From positions 1-64,000 of the IMG/VR virus record IMGVR_UViG_3300021420_000016: a DNA stretch of 64,000 bases. One strand, 5' to 3'. The notes under the pieces are model-generated. The model was given only the letters and a program-made list of their open reading frames with translations, had not been told where the DNA came from and did not search any database. This DNA is from a virus. Shown here in pieces: positions 1 to 8,023 of the stretch. How positions within the stretch are numbered: position 1 is the stretch's first letter; each line of letters begins with the position of its first letter. Made by a program: the position numbers and the translations under genes.

Positions 1-555
1 GTCGCCGCAGCCATCACCGCGATCCTGCTGGGCCTGCTCACCGCCTTGTGGGGTGCGGCATGGGGCCTAGGCTGGGCCAGCGCGATCACCGTCCTGGGCA
101 TCGGGGAGATCCGCGGCACCCAGCAGGGCCTCGCGGACCTGCTGGCCGAGGCCCGCTCCCGGATCGACGGCATCCTGGAAACCCGGCTGTCCCGGCTGGA
201 ACGCGTCCTGACTGCGGCGCTCGACAGCGGCATCTCCGCCGACGAGCTGGCGGAGCAGATCCGCGCGATTCTCGGCTCCCTGATCAGCGCGCTGCTGGTC
301 ACCCAGTCCGAGACCACGTGGGCATCTGGCCGGGCGGCGTACTGGGTGTACAAGCTCGCAGGCGTCAAATGGGTCCGGTGGCAGACAAGGAACGACGGCA
401 GGGTGTGTGCCCGGTGCAAGGCAAATCAGGCAGCAAGCCCAGTCAGACTAGGGCAGAAGTTCCCGTCGGGGGACAAAACGCCGCTAGCTCATCCTCGCTG
501 CAGGTGCAGTCTCGTACCGGCGGCCGCGCCCGCAGCGCGGCAACTGGCGGCGTGA
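1..555 (+). CDS. Minor head protein, C-terminal part (SPP1 gp7 / Mu F-like)
   Basis: The reading frame is open from base 1, so the N-terminus lies outside the window; 184 residues are visible. The C-terminus has the zinc-finger-like pattern of phage minor head (head morphogenesis) proteins: CARC at visible residues 136-139, then HPRCRC at 164-169, after the RWQTRNDGRVC segment. These proteins sit at the portal vertex and help DNA packaging or ejection, sometimes fused to the portal. A hydrophobic stretch opens the visible part. The stop overlaps the next GTG start. Family assignment is from the motif; whether it is fused to a portal cannot be seen. Confidence 0.75.
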   Translation, partial: VAAAITAILLGLLTALWGAAWGLGWASAITVLGIGEIRGTQQGLADLLAEARSRIDGILETRLSRLERVLTAALDSGISADELAEQIRAILGSLISALLVTQSETTWASGRAAYWVYKLAGVKWVRWQTRNDGRVCARCKANQAASPVRLGQKFPSGDKTPLAHPRCRCSLVPAAAPAARQLAA

Positions 556-773
556 GCGCCCATGGGCCGCGGGTTGAGGAAGCGCACACGATCACGGTCA
601 CCTGTGCGATCAGCGGCCCCCGGGCACAGCGCATCGACGGGCTGCGGCCCTGCGCGACTCTCGCGGACGTGGAAGCGTTCTGCGCCAAACTGCGGGATCT
701 CGGCGCAAAAAACAACCTGCCACTCCCCGACGTGGTCGCGCTGCGGGCCGTCCTGAACGCGAGCGCCCGGTGA
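552..773 (+). CDS. Small hypothetical protein, coupled to minor head gene
   Basis: GTG start at 552 overlaps the TGA of the minor head gene (GTGA), which implies translational coupling. The product is 73 residues, soluble, with two Cys residues (in VTCAIS and RPCATL) and a helical C-terminal half. I do not recognise the family. It is chosen over the longer reading of the same frame because that would start inside the minor head gene. Confidence 0.55.
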   Translation: MSAHGPRVEEAHTITVTCAISGPRAQRIDGLRPCATLADVEAFCAKLRDLGAKNNLPLPDVVALRAVLNASAR

Positions 774-828
774 CCGTCATGGCGGGGATCGAGGCACCAC
801 TGATCCCGCCGGGGAGGCCGCTATCTGT

Positions 829-1599
829 TTGGATTGCGGATGCCTCCGGCCCCTGGACCGCCACGGCAACCCCGATCACATCGCCCTGCCGCGGCTGCAG
901 CGCGCCGCCGCCGCATCCGGGCTGCCAGCCGCTGAGGCCGCGTGGAACATTCCGCGCACCCTCGCCGCCGCGGTGCACGGCGGCTGCCCGCCCGGCGAGG
1001 ACGCGCTCACCGGCCACCCGGCGCTCATCTGGGACTGCGACGGCATCCTGTCCTTCACCGCCGAAGCCCTCTGCGGGGCACTGAACGCCCGGTTCGGCAC
1101 CTCCTACGCCCCACTGTCGCAGACATTCTTCCCCGGCACGTTCATTACCGCCCGGCTGCCGCAGCAGCAGGCAGGATGGGTGTCCGGGCTGCTGTCCGAG
1201 CCGGCGTTCCTGGCATCATTCGCCCCGGACTTCCACGCCCTCGACACCCTCCGCGACGCCTACGACGCCGGCTTCCCCTGCCAAGTGGTCACCGAACGGG
1301 ACCCGTCGGTCCAGGCCGCCACCGCAGACTGGCTGGCGGACTGGGGCGGACCCGCGATCGAGGTGCACGCGGTCGGGCACGGAAACAAACCGGCTTATCT
1401 CGCCGGCTGCTTCGGGTCAGATAACGCCGCCGTGCTCCTGGACGATAACCCTGCCGTCCAGATTACCGTCGCCCGGCCCGGCATCAGTGTCTGGACCCCC
1501 GAGCGGCCCTACACGCCCACCCTGGCCCGCGATCACGTCCGCGAGTTCGCCACCTGGGACTCCGCCCGCTACTGGCTGGCGCTGGGCCCGCAGCCTTAG
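829..1599 (+). CDS. HAD-superfamily phosphatase (deoxyribonucleotidase-like)
   Basis: The 256-residue product starts at a TTG (829) preceded by GGGGAGG at good spacing. It carries the four HAD signatures: DCDG at residues 69-72 (nucleophile and acid/base Asp), Thr155 in VVTERDP, Lys187 in GNKPAYL, and the acidic pair D205-D206 in LLDDNPA. HAD enzymes of this size in phages usually dephosphorylate nucleotides or polynucleotide ends; the substrate here is not determinable. It lies between minor head and virion genes. Superfamily is confident, exact function is inference. Confidence 0.8.
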   Translation: MDCGCLRPLDRHGNPDHIALPRLQRAAAASGLPAAEAAWNIPRTLAAAVHGGCPPGEDALTGHPALIWDCDGILSFTAEALCGALNARFGTSYAPLSQTFFPGTFITARLPQQQAGWVSGLLSEPAFLASFAPDFHALDTLRDAYDAGFPCQVVTERDPSVQAATADWLADWGGPAIEVHAVGHGNKPAYLAGCFGSDNAAVLLDDNPAVQITVARPGISVWTPERPYTPTLARDHVREFATWDSARYWLALGPQP

Positions 1600-1817
1600 C
1601 GTCTCAACTTTCGCAGTCGTGCCATCTCGGCCCGCAGGAGCAGGGCGCCGGCGCGCTCAGCCTCTTCGGGTGAAAGGTCAGGATTGCGCCGCAGCGCCTC
1701 GGCGGTGAACTTGGCGCGACGACCCCGGTTCGCCGCCTCGGTCATTTTTTTCGGATCCTCATGCGCCCGGCCCGCCCTAGCGATCAGGCCGTCCGCAGGG
1801 GTGTAACGGCGTGGCAT
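1596..1817 (-). CDS. Small basic protein, unknown
   Basis: A 73-residue minus-strand product, tail-to-tail with the HAD gene and overlapping it by 4 bases. It is rich in Arg/Lys and Ala with a predicted long helix in the C-terminal half (DLSPEEAERAG onward). Such charged helical proteins could bind nucleic acid, but no family is recognised. The ribosome-binding site is weak. Confidence 0.5.
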   Translation of the reverse strand: MPRRYTPADGLIARAGRAHEDPKKMTEAANRGRRAKFTAEALRRNPDLSPEEAERAGALLLRAEMARLRKLRR

Positions 1818-1900
1818 GCCGATAAGCGTAACTGGCCTGCCAATCAGGCGGCCGAGGTTCTGCCCTCACCGGTCAGGGACACGGCCCTGAAATGAGCGGA

Positions 1901-1930
1901 AGCCCCCAGGGATGTCCATGCCTGGAGGCT
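1901..1930. terminator. Hairpin between opposing transcripts
   Basis: AGCCCCCAGG (1901-1910) pairs with CCTGGAGGCT (1921-1930) with one mismatch and a 10-base loop. It lies upstream of the 1993 gene and has no clear U tract, so it may be a terminator or an RNA processing element. Confidence 0.45.
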
Positions 1931-1992
1931 CCCGCCGCGAACCCCTGACTAGTGGGTGACCCGAAGTCCATCTCGCCCATCTTGGAGACACC

Positions 1993-2286
1993 ATGGCCGG
2001 CAGCCCCCCTGTCGTCACCGCGGTCACCTACGACCAGAAAAGTTACCCGCCGGGCGCGAAGATCACCGCCACGGTCACCTACGCCCCCGGCGCCTCGGTG
2101 ATCTCCTTCACCGGCACCGGCGAAGTCACCGACCAGGCCACCGGCCAGGAGGCCGAAGGCACCGCCCAGTTCCAGATCAGCGAACCCGACCCAACCAAGG
2201 CGTCCGCGTTCACCGATACCGGGAACCGCACCTGGACCCTGGTATCGGACGTCTCCGGCGTCGCCACCTGGACGGCCACAGCGTGA
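1993..2286 (+). CDS. Small Ig-like virion-associated protein
   Basis: ATG at 1993 follows a TTGGAGACACC ribosome site. The 97-residue product is Thr/Val-rich with alternating beta-strand pattern (VTAVTYDQKSY, ITATVTY, TWTLVSDVSG), typical of a single Ig-like domain found in phage tail or head decoration proteins. Its stop overlaps the GTG of the following glycosidase-like gene, so the two may form a two-subunit or formerly single protein. The Ig-like call is from composition and strand pattern only. Confidence 0.55.
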   Translation: MAGSPPVVTAVTYDQKSYPPGAKITATVTYAPGASVISFTGTGEVTDQATGQEAEGTAQFQISEPDPTKASAFTDTGNRTWTLVSDVSGVATWTATA

Positions 2287-3176
2287 CCGCGGGCATCAGC
2301 ACCTGGCCGTCGGCCGGCACCGCCACCGTCAAAGCTGCCTCCGGCGCCACCGCCACCGGCACGGCGCCATTCCAGGTCGCCACCCCCAACGTTGGCACCG
2401 CGCTACGGCAAGTCCCGTGGAACGACCCCACGGTCACCCAGTTCTGCAAACTGTCCGCCCGGCCGCTGCCACTGCAGCACACGTTCCTGATGAGCTCGTT
2501 CACCACCTACCAGGCGTCGGTGCTGAACGGGTATCCCGCCGCCTGCCGGGCCGCCCTGGTCGACATGGAACCCGCCACGCCAGCCCAGCTGGACACCTTC
2601 CTGGCCACATGTGCCGCCGCAGGCCTGAAAATGTGGATCACCCTCGCGCACAACCCGACGTCGAAATTTGCGACGGCCGCGGACTACTTCACCTGGCTCG
2701 CCCCGCTGGTGCCGATCGTCCGCAAACACGGCTACCCGCACGTGGTCGACTTCACCGACTACGAGGTGTACAAAAAAGACGCCCACGTCTCGTGGACGCC
2801 GGTGCCGCCGAACACCCCCGATGACCTGACCGACATGCTCGGCCAGGAGTTCTACGCCGACGGCTACTACGGCTACTCCTCCCGCCTCGACAAGCTCGCC
2901 GCCTACGCCGACTCGATCGGCAAGCCGTTCTGCGTGGACGAGATCGGCGCCGACCAGCAGACAACCACCGTCGCACAGGGCACCGAATTCTTCACCTACG
3001 CCCTGGACTGGCTGCAGGCCCGCGTCGCCGCCGGGAAAACCCCGCCGCTGGTGTGCGCGTGGAACGGCGGCAAAGGCGCCAACCCCGCCTACACCGGGTA
3101 TGCGGCAGCGACCGAGCCGGCGGCGTGGCTGGACCTGTACGGGCAGATGTATGACACGGTCGCGGCCCTCGCCTAA
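2283..3176 (+). CDS. Glycoside-hydrolase-like virion protein
   Basis: The GTG start at 2283 overlaps the preceding TGA. The 297-residue product begins with a short Thr-rich beta region and continues as a TIM-barrel-like domain with segments such as LKMWITLAHNP, HVVDFTDYEVY and KPFCVDEIGAD, where the Glu of DEIG is the likely catalytic acid or nucleophile. The C-terminal PPLVCAWNGG fits a last barrel strand. Phage glycosidases of this sort degrade cell-surface polysaccharide during adsorption. The glycosidase call is by fold-like pattern, the substrate is unknown. Confidence 0.6.
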   Translation: MTAGISTWPSAGTATVKAASGATATGTAPFQVATPNVGTALRQVPWNDPTVTQFCKLSARPLPLQHTFLMSSFTTYQASVLNGYPAACRAALVDMEPATPAQLDTFLATCAAAGLKMWITLAHNPTSKFATAADYFTWLAPLVPIVRKHGYPHVVDFTDYEVYKKDAHVSWTPVPPNTPDDLTDMLGQEFYADGYYGYSSRLDKLAAYADSIGKPFCVDEIGADQQTTTVAQGTEFFTYALDWLQARVAAGKTPPLVCAWNGGKGANPAYTGYAAATEPAAWLDLYGQMYDTVAALA

Positions 3177-3268
3177 GGCGAACGCCGGGCCACGCTGTAC
3201 GCCCACAGGACGCCAAGAGCCACGATGGCCACATTCAGAATCCGCAGGGCCCAGAGCAGTACGGCCAT
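3173..3268 (-). CDS. 31-residue membrane peptide
   Basis: ATG at 3268 shares its A with the TGA of the upstream minus-strand gene (TGATG). The 31 residues are almost entirely one transmembrane segment (VLLWALRILNVAIVALGVLW) followed by a basic tail (ARRSP). The stop overlaps the tail of the glycosidase-like gene. Coupling and the clean hydrophobic profile support translation. Function unknown. Confidence 0.55.
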   Translation of the reverse strand: MAVLLWALRILNVAIVALGVLWAYSVARRSP

Positions 3269-3507
3269 CAGAGGTCCGCGATATCCATTCCGCGCGTCTG
3301 CGGCCGGTAGCCCGCAGAGTCAGGGATCATCATTGCGGGCTCCTTGTGCCACAACCGGATAAGAGTATCCGGTTGTCCTCTTGTGCTGCGCACATAGGCC
3401 TGGCCGTCCACCAGCACCGCCATGTACGGTTCTCCGGGGTCAAGCCGGCTGATCTGCTCGTTCAGGCTCTCCACCTGCCCGGGGCTTATGGCGGCCACCT
3501 GTGTCAT
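3268..3507 (-). CDS. Small hypothetical protein
   Basis: A 79-residue soluble product, first gene of a two-gene minus-strand unit with the membrane peptide. It has a helical N-terminal part (SPGQVESLNEQISRL) and a beta segment (YMAVLVDGQAYVRST). No family recognised. It is flanked by a GC-rich hairpin at 3531-3560 that separates it from the next plus-strand gene. Confidence 0.55.
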   Translation of the reverse strand: MTQVAAISPGQVESLNEQISRLDPGEPYMAVLVDGQAYVRSTRGQPDTLIRLWHKEPAMMIPDSAGYRPQTRGMDIADL

Positions 3508-3530
3508 ACGCGCAGCTTAACCCGCAAGGC

Positions 3531-3560
3531 GGGGGGCACGCCCGCTAGACCGTGCCCCCC
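3531..3560. terminator. Perfect 10-bp GC-rich hairpin
   Basis: GGGGGGCACG (3531-3540) and CGTGCCCCCC (3551-3560) form a perfect stem with a 10-base loop. It lies upstream of the divergent genes 3268-3507 (minus) and 3681 (plus), so it may insulate plus-strand readthrough. Confidence 0.5.
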
Positions 3561-3680
3561 GTTAAGGCGCGGCGACGGTTCCACGGTCACACCGCGCCGG
3601 CGGTCCGGAGGCCGCGGCCCCCAAGAGCGCTTGCCCCCCGACGATAGCACCGCGTCTCCACCGCCAGGGAGGAAACGCCG

Positions 3681-4076
3681 GTGACCAACTCCTCCTCAGT
3701 GAACCCCTGGACCCTGAGGATGGCCGCCGGGTCGCTGCAGCAATGGCTGTTCGAGTTCACCACCACCGCGCCGGGCGGCGCGACCCCGTACCCGATCGGC
3801 GGCGCGACCGGCTGGGAGTATGTGGCCCGGCCCAGTGCCACCGACGTGACCGTGCCGCCAATGATCGACATCACCACGACGCCCAGCACCGCCGGGGTGC
3901 TCACCGTGACCAGCAGCTCATCGGCGTCGTCAGTGCTCTTGAACATGTACCCGGCGGCGACGGCGAGCCTGACGCCTGGGACGTACTACCACGCCTTGTG
4001 GGAGAGCCCCGGCGGAAGCACCGCCTTCTGCTGGGCCACAGGCCTGCTGATCGTGGAAGGCAATCCGCAGCCGTGA
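3681..4076 (+). CDS. Small structural protein, beta-rich
   Basis: GTG at 3681 with GGGAGGAAACGCCG upstream. The 131-residue product is Thr/Ala/Ser-rich with aromatic patches (LQQWLFEFTT, WEYVARPSATD, TYYHALWESPGG), the composition of small actinophage baseplate or fibre-associated beta proteins. It opens a run of plus-strand structural genes before the protease. Its stop overlaps the next GTG start. Specific role unknown. Confidence 0.6.
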   Translation: MTNSSSVNPWTLRMAAGSLQQWLFEFTTTAPGGATPYPIGGATGWEYVARPSATDVTVPPMIDITTTPSTAGVLTVTSSSSASSVLLNMYPAATASLTPGTYYHALWESPGGSTAFCWATGLLIVEGNPQP

Positions 4077-4345
4077 GCGAGCCATTGTTCGCGCGCACGG
4101 TCACCAAGGCCACGGTGACACATGTGATCGTCCGGGCGTGCGTGAACTGCCAGCACCCGCGGGAGACCGGCAAGCCCTGCGCCGGATGCGGACTGACAGA
4201 TCCCCCCGTGACCCACGACCTCGGGGTGCAGTCCTACGCCCACCGCAACCCGTTCAAGCGCCTCGGCTGGTGGGCCGTGGGCCAGCGTCTCGCCGCGCGC
4301 CGGGCCAGAATCGCGGCACGTTACCTCACCGGGGGGTCACAGTGA
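4073..4345 (+). CDS. Small zinc-ribbon protein
   Basis: GTG at 4073 overlaps the preceding stop. The 90-residue product has CVNC and CAGC pairs separated by ten residues, a zinc-ribbon knuckle, followed by a basic C-terminus (QRLAARRARIAARY). It sits between structural genes in a coupled series, so co-expression in the late phase is likely. Role unknown; zinc binding is inferred from Cys spacing. Confidence 0.6.
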   Translation: MSEPLFARTVTKATVTHVIVRACVNCQHPRETGKPCAGCGLTDPPVTHDLGVQSYAHRNPFKRLGWWAVGQRLAARRARIAARYLTGGSQ

Positions 4346-5004
4346 CAAACACCGTGGTGGTTACCCGCACGGGGGACGGTGTGGTTGCCGGCCGGATGAT
4401 CGGCTCCACGCCGACGCAGGCCGAGCCGAAGAATCTCGGCTGGGGCATCGGCGGGGTCGGCACCGGGTCCCCGTACACGGCGGCGAAGACGGACGTGGCC
4501 GCGTTCGACGAGTCCGCCGAGTCCCGCGTCGCCGGCACGTCCTCGCAGCAGACCACCACCTACACCAACGACACCTACCAGGTCGCCGGGACCATCACCT
4601 CGCTGAGCGGCCAGACGATCGCCGAGGTACTCCTGTCCGACTCGGCGACCAAGCCGTTCGCCACCACGGTCGCGTCCGGCGCCGGCACGGTCATCGGGTC
4701 GTCCTCCAATACCTCGATGAACGTTGCGGCGTCCTATACCCCGGCGAACAACACCTTTGTCCAAGTGGACACCGAAGTTCTTAAGGTAACCGCCGGGACG
4801 GGCACCACAAGTCTCACTGTGACTAGAGCCCAGAACGGCAGTTCCGCCATCAGCACCATCAGTGCCGGCGACATCGTGACCTTGGGAAACGCCGCCGGCG
4901 GGGCCACCGCGAACGCGACAATCTTCGTACACGCGACGTTTAGCGGCCTGCCATTGAATACAAACGACTCACTGACCTCGACCGTGAGTGTTTCCTTCAA
5001 CTGA
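4342..5004 (+). CDS. Putative virion structural protein (tail or decoration)
   Basis: GTG at 4342 overlaps the previous stop. The 220-residue product is Thr/Ser/Ala-rich, beta in character, without signal peptide or membrane segment. A central segment (NNTFVQVDTEVLKVTAG, then SLTVTRAQNGSS) is the recurrent phage tail module that also appears around the LTWTVTRGAEGT segment of the protein at 33761. Structural role is inferred from that and from context. Confidence 0.55.
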   Translation: MTNTVVVTRTGDGVVAGRMIGSTPTQAEPKNLGWGIGGVGTGSPYTAAKTDVAAFDESAESRVAGTSSQQTTTYTNDTYQVAGTITSLSGQTIAEVLLSDSATKPFATTVASGAGTVIGSSSNTSMNVAASYTPANNTFVQVDTEVLKVTAGTGTTSLTVTRAQNGSSAISTISAGDIVTLGNAAGGATANATIFVHATFSGLPLNTNDSLTSTVSVSFN

Positions 5005-5049
5005 CCGCCTTACCTTCAGCCATTCTAGTGCGATTGCCGGAGGTGCGGC

Positions 5050-5643
5050 GTGTCCGGTCTTTCCGGCACCTGGTACGAGACGATCAACGTCCAGTCCGGG
5101 GCGGGCACCCCACTGCTGGGCAACGCCTCCGCGGGCACGTCCACGGTCATCTCCAAGACCCCCGGCGGCGCCGCCTACCTGCCGGCGAACTTCTTCACCC
5201 CCGGCGCCGGGACCACCAAGGGCATCCGGGTCACCGCACGGGGGGTCTTCTCCACCACGGCCACCCCGCAGACCCTCGCCGCGCTCGGCGTCTACGCCGA
5301 CGCCACACAAGGCACCTCCGGCACCGCACTCGGCCCGCTCGGCCCCTCCACGATCTCCATCGCTTCGGCGACAGCCTGGTGGTGGACGTACGAGGCAGAC
5401 ATCGTCTGCACCGCCACCGGATCCTCGGGGACGTGGCTGGTGATGGGCATCGCCCAGTTCGCCACCGCCGTCAACACCTCGGCCCTGGCACCGCAGATCG
5501 TGTCGGTGGGCTCCACCACCGCGGTGTCGCTGTCGACGGAAAGCGCCTACTACCTGGAGATGGCCGCGACGTGGACGAACGCCTCCACCAGCGCGACCAG
5601 TTCGATCACGTGCTCGACGTTCAACGTCTACGGGATCAACTAG
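5050..5643 (+). CDS. Putative virion structural protein
   Basis: GTG at 5050. The 197-residue product is beta-rich with regularly spaced Thr and aromatics (TWYETINVQSG, TAWWWTYEADIVC, YYLEMAATWTNAS), resembling jelly-roll or fibre-head domains of phage receptor-binding proteins. It is followed at 5676 by the long repeat fibre. No catalytic motif seen. Confidence 0.55.
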   Translation: MSGLSGTWYETINVQSGAGTPLLGNASAGTSTVISKTPGGAAYLPANFFTPGAGTTKGIRVTARGVFSTTATPQTLAALGVYADATQGTSGTALGPLGPSTISIASATAWWWTYEADIVCTATGSSGTWLVMGIAQFATAVNTSALAPQIVSVGSTTAVSLSTESAYYLEMAATWTNASTSATSSITCSTFNVYGIN

Positions 5644-5675
5644 CCGGCACCTGACCTGACCGGCGGGAGGCGCTG

Positions 5676-7487
5676 GTGGCCGTCTACCTCGCCAACACCT
5701 TCGACGGCGGCACCAACGGCACTACGATCACCCCGGCGATCTCGGGGGGAACCTCCGGGCCGGCGTTCGACGCGGTTGTCTCCAATACTGGCAGCACCGG
5801 CGTCCTCTCCTACGACAGCACGCACGTCCTCGGTGGCCATCCGCTGGCCCTCAAAGCCGCCACAGGGGGAACCTCAACCTCGGTTTACGTGTCCTGGAGT
5901 GCATCGCTCACCGCCTCTGGCCTCCTGCAAGTGTTCTTCCGTCAGTACCTGTACTTCACCGCCAACCCTTCGGGCTCCAACGTCCGGGTGTTCAACGCAC
6001 TCACCACCGGCGCGGCCCAGTGCGGCGGCATCAACATCACCACCGCCGGCGTGGTGTCCTGCGTCATCGCCAGCGGCGGGGCCGCCACCTCCACGGTCAC
6101 CACGATCCCGCTGAACCAGTTCTTCCGCATCGAGGGCTACCTGATCGGCGACCCCTCCGTGGGTCAGCTCCAGGTCAAGCTGTTCACCACAGCGGACGCC
6201 TCCATCCCGGCTGAGACCAAAACCAGCACGGCCACCCAGAACACCACCGGCACGGTGGGCATCTGCCGGTTCGGCATCTGCACCGCCCTGACCGGCGCCG
6301 GCCCGTTCTGGATGGCTTCCCCCGGCGCGTCCGACACCGGGTACCTAGGCCCCGAGGCCCCCGTGTCCGGGATCCCGCGCACGTTTGCCGGGCCGGTGTT
6401 GCTGAACGGGCCGATGCGGGCCGCCGGGCCGCGCCGGATCTATCCCATGGAACCGTCCGGCCAGCGAGTCATCCCCGTCACCCTCCCCGCCGTTGTGACC
6501 ACCACTGGCACGATCGCCGACCAGGCATCCAAGGTGCTCGCCACCTCAGTCACCACGGCCGGCACTGCGCAAGATCGAGTATCCAAGAGCCTCGCCGCTT
6601 CGGTGACAACCACCGGATCGGTGACCAGGCAAGTATCCAGGGCCTTCACCGCCACAGTCACCGCCGCGGCCGCCGCGGCCCGCAGCCCGGCCAAGACTTT
6701 CACCGCCGCCGTCACCGCAACCGGCTCACTGGCACGGCAGGCCGGCAAGACCCTCCCCGCCGCCGTCACCACGACCAGCTCGCTCGGCCAGCAAGCCGTC
6801 AAGACTCTCGCGGCCGCCGTCACTACAACTGCTTCCCTGGCCCGCAACCCCGGCAAGACGTTCTCCGCCGCCATCACCGCGACCGCAGCGCTCGCACGCA
6901 GCCCCGGCAAGACGCTCCCGGCCACCGTGACTACCGCGGCCACCCTCGGCGCCCGCTCACTGGCCAAGACACTCACTGTGACCGTGACCGCCACCGGGTC
7001 ACTCGGCCGCACGCTCACCCGCACCTTCACTGCCACGGTGACCACCACGGCCACGTACGCCAAGGGCTACCACCGCACATTCACGGTCGCCGTGACCACC
7101 GCCGGGGCGATCCGCCGGGGCATCGGCAAGATCCTCTCCGCCGTGGTGAACACGGCCGGGGCAATCATCCACGGAAGCATCCCCGGCCCACGCCAGCCCG
7201 GCGTCCTCACCATCACCCCATACGGCCCGCTGACCGCGGTTCCCGCGATCACCCCCACAGGCGCACAGGCGGCCACAGGTGCTATCACCCCATACGGGCC
7301 GCTGGCCGCGACCGTCACGCTTGAGCCCGCAGTCGCGCAGACGGCCACGGTCACCATCACCCCCACAGGCGCGCAGGCGGCCGCGCTGACCGCCAGCGCG
7401 CCTGGACAACCGCCCGTGACCTGGGAACCCGCCCCGCCACTGGCCGCCCAGCCATCCCAGCCCGTGGTGCTCACCCCATCGGCCTGA
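5676..7487 (+). CDS. Repeat-containing fibre protein with LamG-like head
   Basis: GTG at 5676 preceded by CGGGAGGCGCTG. Residues 1-230 look like a concanavalin/LamG-type beta sandwich (MAVYLANTFDGGTNGTTITP onward, with FFRQYLYFTANP). From about residue 266 to 497 there are about twelve 18-residue repeats of the form VTTTGSLARxxGKTLxAA. A second repeat zone follows (ITPYGPLAA and ITPTGAQAA). The layout suggests a binding head with an extended shaft. It precedes the protease gene with a short gap. No chaperone-type C-terminus is seen. Confidence 0.65.
   Translation: MAVYLANTFDGGTNGTTITPAISGGTSGPAFDAVVSNTGSTGVLSYDSTHVLGGHPLALKAATGGTSTSVYVSWSASLTASGLLQVFFRQYLYFTANPSGSNVRVFNALTTGAAQCGGINITTAGVVSCVIASGGAATSTVTTIPLNQFFRIEGYLIGDPSVGQLQVKLFTTADASIPAETKTSTATQNTTGTVGICRFGICTALTGAGPFWMASPGASDTGYLGPEAPVSGIPRTFAGPVLLNGPMRAAGPRRIYPMEPSGQRVIPVTLPAVVTTTGTIADQASKVLATSVTTAGTAQDRVSKSLAASVTTTGSVTRQVSRAFTATVTAAAAAARSPAKTFTAAVTATGSLARQAGKTLPAAVTTTSSLGQQAVKTLAAAVTTTASLARNPGKTFSAAITATAALARSPGKTLPATVTTAATLGARSLAKTLTVTVTATGSLGRTLTRTFTATVTTTATYAKGYHRTFTVAVTTAGAIRRGIGKILSAVVNTAGAIIHGSIPGPRQPGVLTITPYGPLTAVPAITPTGAQAATGAITPYGPLAATVTLEPAVAQTATVTITPTGAQAAALTASAPGQPPVTWEPAPPLAAQPSQPVVLTPSA
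6475..7166 (+). repeat. About twelve 54-bp tandem repeats inside the fibre gene
   Basis: Each unit encodes 18 residues with near-constant VTTT or VTAT at the start and a GKTL/GKTF-like basic turn. The DNA has diverged between units, so this is an old protein repeat rather than a recent slippage tract. Confidence 0.7.
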
Positions 7488-7501
7488 CAAGAGGGGGCCG
7501 C

Positions 7502-8020
7502 ATGCGCGTCACGGTGGAAGACGGCACCGGCAAGCGAGTCGTCATCGACGGGGACGCCCCCGAGGCGGCCAAAAGCGCCTGGGACGGCGCAGGCTTCGCC
7601 GGCGTGCTCATCAAGTCCGCGCCCGAACGCCGTTACACTCTGTGCGTCGCCTACCCCGCCATGAAAGCCGACGTCAAAGTAGCCCAGGACGGCTACCGGG
7701 ACTTCGTCGGCCCCGACGCCCTCGAAGACGCCGCCTGGTCCTATCTCACCAAGGGCGCCGAAGTCGGCCTGTGGCATTCCGACGGCACCGACGGCGCCGG
7801 CACCTGCGTCGAGTCTTACATCTACCGCGGACCCGACTGGTCCATACCCGTCAAAGGCGGCACCCAGGTCGTCAAAGCGGGGGACTGGCTCGTCGGCATC
7901 GTCTGGTCGAAAGACGCCTGGCCGCTCGTCCTGAAGGGCCACATCAACGGTGTGTCCATGCAAGGCGGCGCCGCCCGCCGCCGCCCCACACCCGAATCCC
8001 TCGCCCAGCTCAGGAGGTAG
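7502..8020 (+). CDS. XkdF-like prohead protease
   Basis: ATG at 7502 after an AGAGGGGGCCGC site. The 172-residue product matches the PBSX XkdF / S78-type serine protease layout: an AYPAMKADVKVAQDGYRDFV segment, His92 in GLWHSDG, then GDWLVGIVWSKDAWPLV and GHINGVSMQG with candidate catalytic Ser152. Such proteases mature the scaffold and capsid proteins in the prohead. It directly precedes the scaffold gene, as expected. Family call is from motif recognition. Confidence 0.85.
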   Translation: MRVTVEDGTGKRVVIDGDAPEAAKSAWDGAGFAGVLIKSAPERRYTLCVAYPAMKADVKVAQDGYRDFVGPDALEDAAWSYLTKGAEVGLWHSDGTDGAGTCVESYIYRGPDWSIPVKGGTQVVKAGDWLVGIVWSKDAWPLVLKGHINGVSMQGGAARRRPTPESLAQLRR

Positions 8021-8023
8021 ACC

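Noticed and set aside
48-551. Long frame-3 reading across the minor head gene
   Set aside because: Pro/Arg/Gly-rich shadow of the minor head frame; only the part from GTG 552 looks like a gene.
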